This document shows, one piece after another, positions 7,665 through 16,922 of a stretch of DNA of 64,000 nt; the stretch's first letter is position 1, and every line of letters starts with the position of its first letter. The DNA lies in contig JAHDXR010000007.1 in NCBI GenBank assembly GCA_023384105.1, forward strand, positions 1-64,000. The letters run 5' to 3'. The DNA comes from Hyphomonadaceae bacterium (GTDB lineage: Bacteria > Pseudomonadota > Alphaproteobacteria > Caulobacterales > Aquidulcibacteraceae). The notes beneath the pieces were generated by a model, which saw only the letters and a list, made by a program, of their open reading frames with translations, made no database searches and was not told the DNA's origin. The translations under genes and the position numbers were made by a program.

Positions 7665-8792
7665 TTGGCTGAACTCATTTTCTTCGGGCACGACGCGCAC
7701 GATCCGGCGCTGCAGCGCCGGATCGTGGCGTTTGAAAACGCCGGGGCGGTGGTGCGCGCGTTCACCATGCGGCGCGGGCCCGCGTTCGAGACGCCGTGGG
7801 TAAACGTCGATCTCGGCGAAACCAGGGACGCGGCGTTCGGCCAGCGCATCGCCGCACTGATGAAGGCGGCGCCGGTCGTGCGCGCGCACCGCGAGACGTT
7901 GCGCCGCGCCGACGTGCTTTATGCGCGCAATCTCGACATGCTCGCGCTCGCCGCCTGGGCGAAGCGGACGAGCGGCTCGAACGCGGCGCTTGTGTATGAG
8001 TGCCTCGACATTCACCGCTTCATGACGCGCGAGGACGCGCTGGGCGCGGCGATGCGCAATCTCGAACGCACGTTGCTGAGAGGCGTCTCGCTCGTCGTGG
8101 TGAGTTCGCCGGCCTTCGTGCGCGAGTATTTCGACAAGCGCCAACCCGGCCGCGTGCGCGCGATGCTGATCGAGAACCGGCTGCCATGGGGGTTCGACTA
8201 CGGCGCGCGCCCGGCGTCGCCGCCCGCGCGCACCGGGCCGATCCGGATCGGGTGGTTCGGCAATCTGCGCTGCAGGCGCAGCTTGTCGCTGCTGCTGGCG
8301 TTGGCGAAGCGTTTTCCCGATCGGGTCGTTGTCTCCATGCGCGGCGCGCCGGCGCGAACCGAACTGGGGGACTTCGAAGCCGGGCTTGCGGGGCTGGCCA
8401 ATGTGAGCTTCGGCGGCCGCTACAAGTGGCCGGACGATCTGGCCGCCATCTATGCCGAGGTGGATCTGGTGTGGGCCGGCGATTTTCACGATCCCGGCGC
8501 CAATTCGAAATGGCTGCTGCCGAACCGGCTCTATGAAGGCGGCTATTATTGCGCCCCCCCGCTCGCGCCCGCGGACAGCGAGACCGGCCGCTGGATCGAA
8601 GCGCATGGCTTCGGTTTCACGCTGCCGGAGCCGTTGGAAGAGACGCTGCCGGCCTTCGTCGAAACGCTCGGCCGCGCCCGCATTCTCGAAGCGCGCGCTA
8701 CGCTTGCGGCGGCGCCGGACGGCGCGTTCCTGCAGCCGCGCGATGAACTCAGGGCCGTGATCGAGACGGCGCAAGCGGAGCGGGCGAGGTGA
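7665..8792 (+). CDS. Glycosyltransferase (GT4/GT-B type)
   Basis: The 375-residue protein has a GT-B organisation. The N-terminal Rossmann half has LIFFGHDAHDPALQRRI, YARNLDMLALAAWAK and a central ECLDIHRFM. The C-terminal half has IRIGWFGNLRCRRSL at about 190-205 and an acceptor/donor-site region DLVWAGDFHDPG.NSKWLLPNRLYEGG where GT4 enzymes have their E-x7-E-type region. It probably adds a sugar during repeat-unit synthesis. The start is a TTG at 7665 preceded by AGGA. The stop overlaps the next gene (GTGA at 8789), so the two GTs are coupled. Donor and acceptor are unknown. Confidence 0.82.
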   Translation: MAELIFFGHDAHDPALQRRIVAFENAGAVVRAFTMRRGPAFETPWVNVDLGETRDAAFGQRIAALMKAAPVVRAHRETLRRADVLYARNLDMLALAAWAKRTSGSNAALVYECLDIHRFMTREDALGAAMRNLERTLLRGVSLVVVSSPAFVREYFDKRQPGRVRAMLIENRLPWGFDYGARPASPPARTGPIRIGWFGNLRCRRSLSLLLALAKRFPDRVVVSMRGAPARTELGDFEAGLAGLANVSFGGRYKWPDDLAAIYAEVDLVWAGDFHDPGANSKWLLPNRLYEGGYYCAPPLAPADSETGRWIEAHGFGFTLPEPLEETLPAFVETLGRARILEARATLAAAPDGAFLQPRDELRAVIETAQAERAR

Positions 8793-10012
8793 GCAGGCCT
8801 GTTCTGCTGATGCTGCTCAGCCGCCATCCGCACGCCGAGAGCAGCGGCCGTGCGTCGATGATCCGCCAGCGCATCGCGCAGGCCAAACTCAAGTTCGAGC
8901 CGCGCATGATCGTGTTCGGCGCGCCGGCCGGCGACGATCGCGATGCGGGGCTCGCGTTCCTGCCGCTGGCGAGCCCGGTCTCGATCGGGCTGAACGCGCT
9001 GCGCCATGCTGGGCTGCCGCTGCAGACCTGGCTCTATCACAGCGCCGCCGCGCGCCGCGAGGTTGCGCGCTTGGCCGCCGAAAGCGGCGCCGCGGCGGTC
9101 TATATCGACATGCTGCGGTTGGCGCCGCTCGCGGCCGATGTGCGCGGCCCGGCGCTGATCGTCGACTATGACGACCTGCTCTCGGAGCGCTATGCGCAGG
9201 CGGTGGGCAAAGATTACGAGGTGATGGGTTTTCTCGCCAGGCGCGTGGGGCCGCTCGCCGGCTTTGCACGCGCGCTGGCGCGGCCGCTGCTGCGCGCGGA
9301 GTCGGCGCGGTGCGCGCGCTATGAACGCGACATGCTGGGGCGCGCCGATCTCGTGCTGTTCACATCGCCGCGCGAAGCGGACCTGATGCGGGGCCGGGGC
9401 GCGGAAGTGATGGCCGCGCCGCCGCTGATCGCCGCGCGCCGCGATACGCCGGCGCCGGGCGAGCGGCTCATTTTTCTTGGCAATATGCGCTACGCCGAAA
9501 ACGTCGTGATGCTGCGCGCGCTGGCGGATGCGGTGCGCGCGCTCGACGCGGCAGGCGCGATGCCGAACGACGCCGTCATCGAAGCCGTGGGCGAGCACGC
9601 GCCGGATCTCCCGGCTGCGTTCGACGCGCGCCGCTTCCGCTTCCTGGGCCGCGTCGACGATCTGGCGACGCTGGCCGGCGCCGGCGTGTTCCTCGCGCCG
9701 GTGACCGGCGGCAGCGGCGTGAAGCTCAAAGTGCTGGACGGGATGGCGCTCGGCTGCCCGGTGGTCGGCACGGAGAAGGCTCGCGAAGGCCTCGCCGCGC
9801 GCGCGAACCGCGATCTGCTCGTGGCGGCCGATCCGGAAGACGTGCTGCGCGCGGCGCTGGCGCTGCGCTTTCGTCCGGCGCTGAAGCAGATGCTCGCCCG
9901 CCGCGGGCGCGCCTATCTCGAGCGCGCGCATGCGCCGGCGATTGGCGAGACGGTCGCGGACGCGATGCTCGCCGCCGCCGCGCGCGCCAAGGCGCGTCAG
10001 GAGACGCTGTAG
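8789..10012 (+). CDS. Glycosyltransferase (GT4 family)
   Basis: A 407-residue GT-B enzyme. The C-terminal half is clear: RLIFLGNMRYAENV (about 228-241), RFRFLGRVDDLATL, then VFLAPVTGGSGVKLKVLDGMALGCPVVGT, the usual nucleotide-sugar binding segment with GxKxKxLxxMAxGxPVV. The start is the GTG at 8789, overlapping the TGA of the preceding GT. The 3' end overlaps the convergent tyrosine-autokinase gene by 16 bp. The specificity is not readable. Confidence 0.87.
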   Translation: MSRPVLLMLLSRHPHAESSGRASMIRQRIAQAKLKFEPRMIVFGAPAGDDRDAGLAFLPLASPVSIGLNALRHAGLPLQTWLYHSAAARREVARLAAESGAAAVYIDMLRLAPLAADVRGPALIVDYDDLLSERYAQAVGKDYEVMGFLARRVGPLAGFARALARPLLRAESARCARYERDMLGRADLVLFTSPREADLMRGRGAEVMAAPPLIAARRDTPAPGERLIFLGNMRYAENVVMLRALADAVRALDAAGAMPNDAVIEAVGEHAPDLPAAFDARRFRFLGRVDDLATLAGAGVFLAPVTGGSGVKLKVLDGMALGCPVVGTEKAREGLAARANRDLLVAADPEDVLRAALALRFRPALKQMLARRGRAYLERAHAPAIGETVADAMLAAAARAKARQETL

Positions 10013-12135
10013 TACGACTTCGACTGATAGAAGTAGAGACTGTCGGCGTAGGACTGCCAGTGCGGTTGCACGCAGTTCAGCGCGATGCCCAGCACCTTGC
10101 CGCCGGCGCCTTCGGTTTGCGACACCGCCGAGCGCACCGCGCCGATGGCCGAGCGGCCCGCGCGCGCCACGATCACGGTCGTGTCCGCCTGCTTCACCAG
10201 CACGCGGGTTTCGGCGACGGCCAGGATCGGCGCGCAGTCGAGGATGACGAGATCGTAGTTGGCGCGCAGCTCGCCCACCAAACGCTCCATCGCTTCCGAG
10301 CCGAACACGTCGCGCGGCGTGAAGCCGGAGGTCGCCACCGGCAGCACGTGCGCGTCCGAGTTCGGATCGCGCACGATCGCCGAGCGCCACGGCGCCTCGC
10401 CGGCGAGAACTTGCAGGATGCCGACATCGGTTTCGATGTCGATCACGTCGTTGATCGATTGCTTGCGCAGGTCGCAGTCGACGACGACGACCTTCTGGCC
10501 CGACATCGCCGCGACGCGCGCCAGGCACATGGAAATCGTGGTCTTGCCTTCGTCCGGCAGCGCCGAAGTGACGGCGACGACTTTCACGCTGAAGTCGAGC
10601 TTGGAATAGACGATCACCGTCCGCAGCACGCGCAGCGCCTCGGTGAACGCCGACATCGGCCGCCCGACCAGATAGCCGGAGGGGTGGCGCTCCGCCGGCG
10701 GCATCTGGCGCATCATGCGCTTGGAGATGGCCGGGATCGAGGCGATGGCCGGATAGCCGACCTTGGCTTCCAGATCGTCGGCGTTCTTCACCGACTGGTC
10801 GAGGATTTCCGCGATCACGCCGGCGCCGAGGCCGAGGAAGAGACCGGCGGCGATGGCGAGCGCCAGCGCGATCCGCAGCTGCGGCGAAGCCGGCGAGGTC
10901 GGGGTGGACGCATAAGTAAGCAGGCGGGCGTCGGAGACGTTGAGCTGATCCTGGTCGGCGATTTCCTGATAGCGCTGCAGGTAGCTCTCATAGACCTCGC
11001 GGCTGGCCGCGGCTTCGCGCTCGAGTTCGCGCAGGCGCACGCTCGCGCTCGAATTGCTGGAGAGATCGCCGGCGGCTTCGCGCATCGATTGCTGCAGCGT
11101 GGCGAGCCGGGCGCGCGCCACCGCGACCTCGTTGCCGAGATTGACGGAGATGCGCTGGATTTCGCGCTGGATCTGCGCCTCGATGTCCTGGCGTTCGGCC
11201 CGGATCGCCTGCACCGCCGGGTGGGTCGGCAGATAGCGGTTTTCGAGGTCCGATTGGCGCCGGGCGATGTCCGCTTCGCGCTCGCGCAGGCCGCGGATGG
11301 TGTCCGAGTTCATCGCGTTGCCGATGCTCTCAAGCGAAGCGCCGGACTGGCGCAGCTCCTGGAGCTGGCGGTAGCGCGCCTCGCGCTCGGCCAGATCGGC
11401 CTGCGCCTGCAGCACCTGGCTTTGGACGTTGGTGATCTGCTGTTCCTGCAGCGTCGAGCCTTGCGCCGACATCAGGCCCGATTGCACGCGGAAGGTCTCG
11501 GCCGCGCTTTCCTTGGCCTGCACGTCGTCGCGCAGTTCGGCGAGGCGGCGCGCCAGCCAGGAATTGGCCCGCTGCGCCGTATCGACACGCTGGTTCACCT
11601 GGCTCGCGATATAGACGTCGGCGTAGGTGTTGGCGATCAGCTGCGCGCGCTGGGGATCGGTCGAACGCGCGGTGATCTCGATCACGTAGGTCATGCCGCG
11701 GCGGTTAACCGCGATCGCGCTGGCCAGGCGCTTGGCGATCTCTTCGGTCGGCACGGCTTCGTCGTCGGCGCGCTGCGCCTGCATGCCGAGCGCGGCGACC
11801 AGATCGTTCATCAGCGCCGACGAGCGCAACAGCTCGATTTCGGAATCGATGGCCGACGATTGCAGCGGCAGCGCGCCCATCACGGACTCGGAATTGAGCA
11901 CGCGCTCCTGGCGCGGATTGATGATGACGAGCGATTGCGCCTTGTAGGTCGGCGTCTGCAGCATCAGGAAGGTGAACGCAGCAGCGGCCACCGATGCGCC
12001 CACCAGCGCCATGATGAGAAAACGGCGGCGGAGCATCTGCATCGCCGCGGTCACGCCGAACAGCTCCGCCAGCCCCTGCGGCGCGGAACCGCCCGGATAG
12101 CCGTTTGGTCTCGGCTCGTTATTCATCTTGTTCAT
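9997..12135 (-). CDS. Wzc/HfsA-type polysaccharide co-polymerase and tyrosine autokinase
   Basis: An inner-membrane protein of 712 residues that controls chain length and export by cycles of tyrosine phosphorylation. The Wzz N-terminal region holds the first membrane helix (about 36-58). A long periplasmic coiled coil (about 190-400) with many Arg/Gln/Glu heptads is followed by a Pro-rich second helix region (TSPASPQLRIALALAIAAG). The cytoplasmic BY-kinase has Walker A SALPDEGKTT (about 523-532), Walker A' VVVDCDLRK and Walker B LVILDCAP. The C-terminus has the Tyr cluster expected for autophosphorylation (YADSLYFYQSKSYYSVS). The start is the ATG at 12135; a second ATG at 12126 is possible. 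The Wza-like gene lies upstream on the same strand. Confidence 0.93.
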   Translation of the reverse strand: MNKMNNEPRPNGYPGGSAPQGLAELFGVTAAMQMLRRRFLIMALVGASVAAAAFTFLMLQTPTYKAQSLVIINPRQERVLNSESVMGALPLQSSAIDSEIELLRSSALMNDLVAALGMQAQRADDEAVPTEEIAKRLASAIAVNRRGMTYVIEITARSTDPQRAQLIANTYADVYIASQVNQRVDTAQRANSWLARRLAELRDDVQAKESAAETFRVQSGLMSAQGSTLQEQQITNVQSQVLQAQADLAEREARYRQLQELRQSGASLESIGNAMNSDTIRGLREREADIARRQSDLENRYLPTHPAVQAIRAERQDIEAQIQREIQRISVNLGNEVAVARARLATLQQSMREAAGDLSSNSSASVRLRELEREAAASREVYESYLQRYQEIADQDQLNVSDARLLTYASTPTSPASPQLRIALALAIAAGLFLGLGAGVIAEILDQSVKNADDLEAKVGYPAIASIPAISKRMMRQMPPAERHPSGYLVGRPMSAFTEALRVLRTVIVYSKLDFSVKVVAVTSALPDEGKTTISMCLARVAAMSGQKVVVVDCDLRKQSINDVIDIETDVGILQVLAGEAPWRSAIVRDPNSDAHVLPVATSGFTPRDVFGSEAMERLVGELRANYDLVILDCAPILAVAETRVLVKQADTTVIVARAGRSAIGAVRSAVSQTEGAGGKVLGIALNCVQPHWQSYADSLYFYQSKSYYSVS

Positions 12136-12302
12136 TGGCGCACCACGAAGGGCCTCACCTGCGGCCAGCGCCGCGGAAAGACATTATTAACTTAGCACAC
12201 GAATTTGATCGATGTCGTGTCTTCTCAAGCGCCATGCATGCTTTGCGCCGCGAATTATGTGCCAGATGCAACGCTTTCCGCGCGAGTGGCGCGGCAGCAA
12301 GC

Positions 12303-12881
12303 TCAGAACAGCCGCTCGCCGATGCGGATCGTGTCGCCGGGCAGGACAGGGGTGGCGATGGTCAGCTCGTAGACCCGCTCCTGGGCCTCGTTCGCATGGC
12401 GGATATAGACCCGGCCCTGGTTCGCCCGATAGGTGAATCCGCCCGCGGTCGCGACCGCGTTCAGGACGGTGAGATTGGCCGAATAGGGGTAGGTGCCCGG
12501 CCGCTGAACCTCGCCCAGGATGAAGAAGGGCCGATAGTTCGCGACCTCGACGCTGACATTGGGCTGTCGGATGTAGGCGCCCAGCGCCTCCTGCAGCGCC
12601 TGCGAAAACTCGGCCAGCGTGAGGCCCGAGGCTTGGACCGTTCCGACCAGCGGGTAGGAGATCGTCCCCTGCGAGCCAACCACGTACTGGCCCGTAAGCT
12701 CCGCTTCGTTGAACACGGTGATGCGCAGCTGATCGCCCGGCCCCAGCCGATATTCCGTCGGCTGCATCGCCTCGGGCGGCGTGCTGGCGATGGTAGTGCA
12801 TCCGCTGAGAAGGCCCGCACCCGCGCCGAAGGCCGCGCCAAGCAGCAGAGTGCGGCGGTTGGGCTGGATGGGCGATGACAT
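12303..12881 (-). CDS. Short Wza/HfsD-type polysaccharide export lipoprotein
   Basis: A periplasmic/outer-membrane export protein. The 192-residue precursor has a twin Arg (9-10) followed by a hydrophobic signal and a lipobox LLSGC with Cys28 as the lipidated residue. A polysaccharide-export domain (YRLGPGDQLRITVF, about 43-56 onward) and one SLBB-like domain (about 117-190) follow. It lacks the second/third ring domains and the C-terminal amphipathic helix with which full Wza (about 380 residues) makes its own outer-membrane pore. It therefore probably works with a beta-barrel such as that at 2430. The autokinase gene follows after about 167 bp. Confidence 0.9.
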   Translation of the reverse strand: MSSPIQPNRRTLLLGAAFGAGAGLLSGCTTIASTPPEAMQPTEYRLGPGDQLRITVFNEAELTGQYVVGSQGTISYPLVGTVQASGLTLAEFSQALQEALGAYIRQPNVSVEVANYRPFFILGEVQRPGTYPYSANLTVLNAVATAGGFTYRANQGRVYIRHANEAQERVYELTIATPVLPGDTIRIGERLF

Positions 12882-12988
12882 TCGAGGACCTCCGGAAAAC
12901 CGTGCTTACGCTAGCTGCGGCGCGCAGCAAAGGACGGACCACGCCCGGCGCCGGCGTTATACGCGACAAATTCCCTTCCGGCGCCGCC

Positions 12989-13960
12989 TCAGGCGGCCGA
13001 GGCCGTCCCATTTGTGGACAAGGCGCGATGCGGTCCGCGGCCGGTGCCGCGCAGCCAGACCTGTTCCGCCAGCTTGCCGGCAAGATAGAGCGAGGCGTCG
13101 AGCGATCGGAACGTAGAGAGCGCCATAGCCGGATCGCGCGCCTTGACCGCGCTGATCAGGCGTCGCCATTGCAGCCGCCGGTCGACGCTCATCCAGTGCT
13201 TGCGCAGCGCCGTGCGCTCCGCCGGCGCGAGCGGCCGGATTGTGGCGACGCCGTCGTCGCAGTCGCGCAGCCGCTCCAGGTCCGTCTCGCTGTGGTCCTT
13301 GCTGAGCGAGCCCGGCCGCTCCACCGAGACATAGCCCGCCTCGCCGCAGACCAGGAAGCGCGCGCCGAGCGCCAGCGCGCGCGCGTAAAGCTCGTAATCC
13401 TCGCCCAGGCGCATGTCTTCGCGATAGCGCAGGCCGTGTTCGGCGAGGAAGGACCGGCGCATGAGCGGCTTCAGGAAGCCCAGATCGAGCGGTCCGCGCG
13501 TCGCCCCCAGATTGCCGAGCAGGAATGCGGTCAGGCTGAGCGGCGCCGGCGAAAGCGGGCTGGGCGCCCAGTCGAGCGGTTGCTGTCCATCGGTCCGGAT
13601 TAGCGCGTCGGCCACGAAGTCCGCGCCGGCTGAATGCGCATGCAGGGCGGCGAGACGGCCGGGCAGAAGATAGTCGTCGGCGTCGAGCACGGTGAGCCAC
13701 GGCGAGCGCGTATTGGCGATGGCGGCGTTGCGCGCGGCGGCCGGGCCGGCATTGCGCGGCTGGACATGCAGGCTGACCCGCGGTTCGCGCTCGGCGATGG
13801 CGCGGACAAGCGCCACGGTTCCGTCGATCGAACCGTCGTCGACAACGCAAATCTCTGCCGCCTCCGGCTCGGCCACGGCGGACCGGACGGCGCGTTCGAT
13901 CGTCGCCTCGGCGTTGTAGGCGGCGATCAGAATCGCGGTCTGGTGTTCGGACTTGGGCAT
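12989..13960 (-). CDS. Family 2 glycosyltransferase
   Basis: A GT-A fold enzyme of 323 residues. The nucleotide-binding start is ILIAAYNAEATIERAV (10-25), then VVDDGSIDGT (39-48), the pattern GPAAARNAAI (72-81) and the DxD-like LDADDYLLPG (90-99). A later GEDYELYARAL (about 186-196) supplies the ED of the catalytic-base motif. The C-terminal region carries a partly amphipathic helix. It transfers a sugar at the cytoplasmic face; the donor is unknown. The start is the ATG at 13960. Confidence 0.9.
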   Translation of the reverse strand: MPKSEHQTAILIAAYNAEATIERAVRSAVAEPEAAEICVVDDGSIDGTVALVRAIAEREPRVSLHVQPRNAGPAAARNAAIANTRSPWLTVLDADDYLLPGRLAALHAHSAGADFVADALIRTDGQQPLDWAPSPLSPAPLSLTAFLLGNLGATRGPLDLGFLKPLMRRSFLAEHGLRYREDMRLGEDYELYARALALGARFLVCGEAGYVSVERPGSLSKDHSETDLERLRDCDDGVATIRPLAPAERTALRKHWMSVDRRLQWRRLISAVKARDPAMALSTFRSLDASLYLAGKLAEQVWLRGTGRGPHRALSTNGTASAA

Positions 13961-14023
13961 GGACGCTGGAGGCTATTTCAAACCCGGCGCCACGTCATGC
14001 GCGCATGCGCGGCGCGGCGGGTT

Positions 14024-14788
14024 TTAACCCTCCTCCTCGGCGCACAGCGCCCGGCCTTCATAGTGCTGCGCGTGGGCGACGCACGAAACGGCGAGCCGCC
14101 AAGGGCCTTCCCAGGGCAGGATCGGGCCGAGCCAGCTCGTCAGCGTTTCGCTGTTCCAGAGGTGGAGGTAGAGCCGCTGCGGCCGCCGCGGCAGCGGCCC
14201 GTTGGCGCCGGTCTCTTCATGCAGCAGCCGGCCGTCCACGTACCAGCGGATCGCGCTCGGGGTCCATTCGAAGCCGTAGGTGTGAAAGCCCTTGGCGGCG
14301 TCGAACGGCAGCGGAACCGTGGTGACGTGATGCTCGCCGCGATGGAAGTAGGTGAACTGGATCGAACGCGTGTCGCGGCCCAGGATTTCGATGTCGATCT
14401 CTTCCCAGGTGGTCTCGTTGCCGGGCCGGACATAGGTGAAGAAGCCGGTGACCAGGCCCGAACCGCGCGGCGCGCGCATGCGCACTTCGAAGTAGCCGCC
14501 GTCATAATAGTCGCGGCTCTGCAACTCGCTGGAGCTGAACCGGCGCTCGCCGCCGGCGGTCCGCGCCAGCGTGATCTCGGCGCCGCCGGGCCGATGCTGG
14601 ATTTGCGAGCGGCGCCAGTCGTTTGCGGTCGCATCGCCGTTGGACCAGCCGTCCGCGACCACCCAGCGCGTTTCGTCCAGGGTTTGGAAGCGTTCGATAA
14701 ACGGCGCGCCTTCCTGCGCGGCGGCGGGCATGGCGAAGGCCGCGACGGCCAGCGCGGCTGATGCGAGGAAGAACCGGAGGGGAGTCAT
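14024..14788 (-). CDS. Secreted GH16 family beta-glucanase-like glycoside hydrolase
   Basis: The start is taken at the ATG at 14788, so the protein (254 residues) begins with a standard signal peptide cleaved after PAAAQ (about residue 25); the upstream frame adds unconserved residues. The jelly-roll GH16 catalytic motif EEIDIEILG carries Glu130 as nucleophile, Asp132 and Glu134 as acid/base. The substrate-cleft sequence TYFHRGEHHVTTVPLPFDAAKGFH and FEWTPSAIRWYVDG are family-typical. It probably trims or releases the exported polymer in the periplasm or outside. Seven bases separate it from the upstream aldo/keto reductase gene on the same strand. Confidence 0.9.
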   Translation of the reverse strand: MTPLRFFLASAALAVAAFAMPAAAQEGAPFIERFQTLDETRWVVADGWSNGDATANDWRRSQIQHRPGGAEITLARTAGGERRFSSSELQSRDYYDGGYFEVRMRAPRGSGLVTGFFTYVRPGNETTWEEIDIEILGRDTRSIQFTYFHRGEHHVTTVPLPFDAAKGFHTYGFEWTPSAIRWYVDGRLLHEETGANGPLPRRPQRLYLHLWNSETLTSWLGPILPWEGPWRLAVSCVAHAQHYEGRALCAEEEG

Positions 14789-14795
14789 CTCAGTA

Positions 14796-15695
14796 TTATG
14801 CAGCGGCCAGGCGGAGCGCGAAATCGTCATAGCCGTGCAGCGCATCGCTGTCGGCCGCGGACGCCAGCAATTTTGCGTTCGTGGCGATGTGCGCCCGGCT
14901 GCTCGATGCGAACAGCGCCACGCCCTCGCGCATCGCCGCCGCTAGCATCAGCTGCGCGACCGCGCCCTTGTCTTTCGGATCGCAGCTGGTCGCGGCTGCG
15001 AAGTCCGCCGCCGAGGCGCCGTCGGCCGCCAGGTGCGACATGAAATTCGCCAGCCGCGCGCCGAGGACGGAGTGGACAACGAAAATGTCCGGCGCGAGCC
15101 GCGCCGGCGACGGGGCGCCGACCGGGCCGATCGGAACCTGCACCAGTTCGCACAGGTCCGGATGGGCCGCGACGATGGCCGCGCTTTCCTCGACCGACGT
15201 GGCGATGCCGACCTTGGCGACTTTGCCGGCGCGCTTCAGGTCTTCCAATGTCCGCTTGAGATCGTCGGTCACGTCCTGCAGGCGCACTTCATGCATCAGC
15301 AGCGCATCGACCCATTCGGTGCGCAGCCGCCGCAGGCTCGTTTCCACGCTGCGCGCTATCCGTTCCGGCGCGAACTGGTGGAAGCGGCCTTCGGGAAACC
15401 GGGGAAGGCCGGGCAGGCGGCGCAGCACGGCGTTTGCCGCGCGCTCGACCGGGTGTGGCGGTTCCAGGCCGGCTTTCGTAACGATGATCATCTCGTCGCG
15501 GCGGCGCGCGGCGATCTCGCCCAGCATCCCCTCGGCGTCGCCCCAGCCATACGAGCGCGCGGTGTCGAAATGGGCGACGCCGTGGTCCAGCGCCGTCTCC
15601 AACAGCGCCGCGGCCTCGCTGCGGCTGACCGAGCCATGCAAGCCGGCGCAGCCGAAGCCAAGACGCACCAAGCCCACTTCAGATGACCTTTGCAT
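14796..15695 (-). CDS. Aldo/keto reductase
   Basis: An NAD(P)H-dependent TIM-barrel oxidoreductase of 299 residues. The catalytic tetrad is complete: Asp44 and Tyr49 in FDTARSYG, Lys74 in IVTKAG, and His135 in LLMHEV. It is co-directional with and 7 bp from the GH16 gene. A role in making or processing a sugar precursor is plausible but unproven. The start is the ATG at 15695. The divergent upstream region is AT-rich and shared with the acyltransferase gene. Confidence 0.88.
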   Translation of the reverse strand: MQRSSEVGLVRLGFGCAGLHGSVSRSEAAALLETALDHGVAHFDTARSYGWGDAEGMLGEIAARRRDEMIIVTKAGLEPPHPVERAANAVLRRLPGLPRFPEGRFHQFAPERIARSVETSLRRLRTEWVDALLMHEVRLQDVTDDLKRTLEDLKRAGKVAKVGIATSVEESAAIVAAHPDLCELVQVPIGPVGAPSPARLAPDIFVVHSVLGARLANFMSHLAADGASAADFAAATSCDPKDKGAVAQLMLAAAMREGVALFASSSRAHIATNAKLLASAADSDALHGYDDFALRLAAA

Positions 15696-15759
15696 GTCCT
15701 ACCTCGCCCCCCGACGCGGTCGCCTTCCACCTTTGCCTTGATAGACCGAGGGGAAAAAA

Positions 15760-15769
15760 GCAATATTGC
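15760..15769. promoter_or_regulatory. 10-bp perfect palindrome in a divergent promoter region
   Basis: GCAATATTGC sits in the AT-rich intergenic region between the divergent aldo/keto reductase (start 15695) and acyltransferase (start about 15867) genes. It could be an operator for either; there is no further evidence. Confidence 0.25.
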
Positions 15770-15866
15770 GGTAAATCATAACAGCGACTGATTTCCCGCA
15801 AGGGATGTATCTTGCGGTTCTTCGGGGTGGCGCGGGTCATAAGCGTGCTTCGGTGACGGTGTAGAA

Positions 15867-16913
15867 GTGGGTGCGGGCGTGGCGCAGTCGCGTATCGATT
15901 GGGTTGATTACGCCAAGGGGCTGTGCATCAGCCTCGTCGTGATGATGCACGCCACGCTGAGCTATGGCGGCCTCGTCAACCAAGAGGGCTGGCTGCACCA
16001 CGTCGTCGAGTTCGCGCGCCCGTTCCGGATGCCGGACTTCTTCCTGCTGGCGGGCCTGTTCCTTGGCCGATCGATCAACTCGCCCCTGCGCGAGTATGTC
16101 GACCGCAAGGTGATCCACTTCATTTATTTCTATCTGCTCTGGCTGGCGATCCAGATGACGCTGGTCGAGGCCGATGTCTGGATGGTCGATCCCGCCCAGT
16201 TCGGCCGCCAGGTGCTGATCGCGCTGACCTACGAGCCGTACGAGACGCTCTGGTTCGTGCACATGCTGGCGGTGTTCTACATCGTCACGCGGCTGGTGCG
16301 GAAAGTTCCGGTGGCGATCGTGTTCCTGGTCGCGGCGGGGCTGCAGACGATCTACCACGCCGACCTGTTCGATCTGGGCTGGACCATCAACCGCTTCTGC
16401 GACCGCTATGTCTACTTCTTCATCGGCTACGCCGCCGCGCCGCGGATTTTCGAGTTCGCGGCGTTCGCGCAGCGCCATACCTGGTGGACGGCGGTCGGCA
16501 TCGCCGCGTGGGCGGTTCTGAACGGCGTGATGGTGCACTATCGGCTGCACGACGAGCCGTTCACGAGCCTCGCCATGGGCTTTCTCGGCGCGGGCGCGGT
16601 CGTCGCGTGCGGGGCTCTGCTCTCGCGCATCAAGTGGGCGGCGCCGCTGCGCCATGTCGGCGCCAACTCGATCGTGGTCTATCTGACCTTCTTCTTCCCG
16701 GTGAAGGTGATGCACAAGATCCTGCTGTACACCGGGGCGATTCCGGATGTCGGCTGGGCGTCCTTGGCCATCACCATCGTTGCCGTGGTGACGCCGCTCA
16801 TGTTCCACGCGGTGATCAAGGATACGCCGCTGAACTTCCTCTATGTCCGCCCGGCGCGGTTCCGGCTGATCCCGACGCAAACGCCGCAATCCGCCAACGC
16901 CGCCAATCTGTAG
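15867..16913 (+). CDS. Membrane-bound acyltransferase (acyltransferase-3 family)
   Basis: An integral membrane protein of 348 residues with about ten hydrophobic helices, of the ExoZ/WecH/OpgC type. It moves acetyl or other acyl groups onto polysaccharide across the inner membrane. The first block RIDWVDYAKGLCISLVVMMH (about 9-28) carries the Arg/Asp and the His conserved in the family, followed by FRMPDFFLLAGLF (about 52-64). The start is GTG at 15867 or GTG at 15879; neither has a strong ribosome binding site. It faces the convergent GT2 gene 9 bp away. Confidence 0.88.
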   Translation: MGAGVAQSRIDWVDYAKGLCISLVVMMHATLSYGGLVNQEGWLHHVVEFARPFRMPDFFLLAGLFLGRSINSPLREYVDRKVIHFIYFYLLWLAIQMTLVEADVWMVDPAQFGRQVLIALTYEPYETLWFVHMLAVFYIVTRLVRKVPVAIVFLVAAGLQTIYHADLFDLGWTINRFCDRYVYFFIGYAAAPRIFEFAAFAQRHTWWTAVGIAAWAVLNGVMVHYRLHDEPFTSLAMGFLGAGAVVACGALLSRIKWAAPLRHVGANSIVVYLTFFFPVKVMHKILLYTGAIPDVGWASLAITIVAVVTPLMFHAVIKDTPLNFLYVRPARFRLIPTQTPQSANAANL

Positions 16914-16922
16914 CGGCCGCTT

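Noticed and set aside
8546-10528. Minus-strand ORF of 660 codons
   Set aside because: Antisense of two coupled glycosyltransferases; no domain seen.
10060-12195. Plus-strand ORF of 711 codons
   Set aside because: Antisense of the well-supported autokinase; low-complexity Arg/Ala/His composition.
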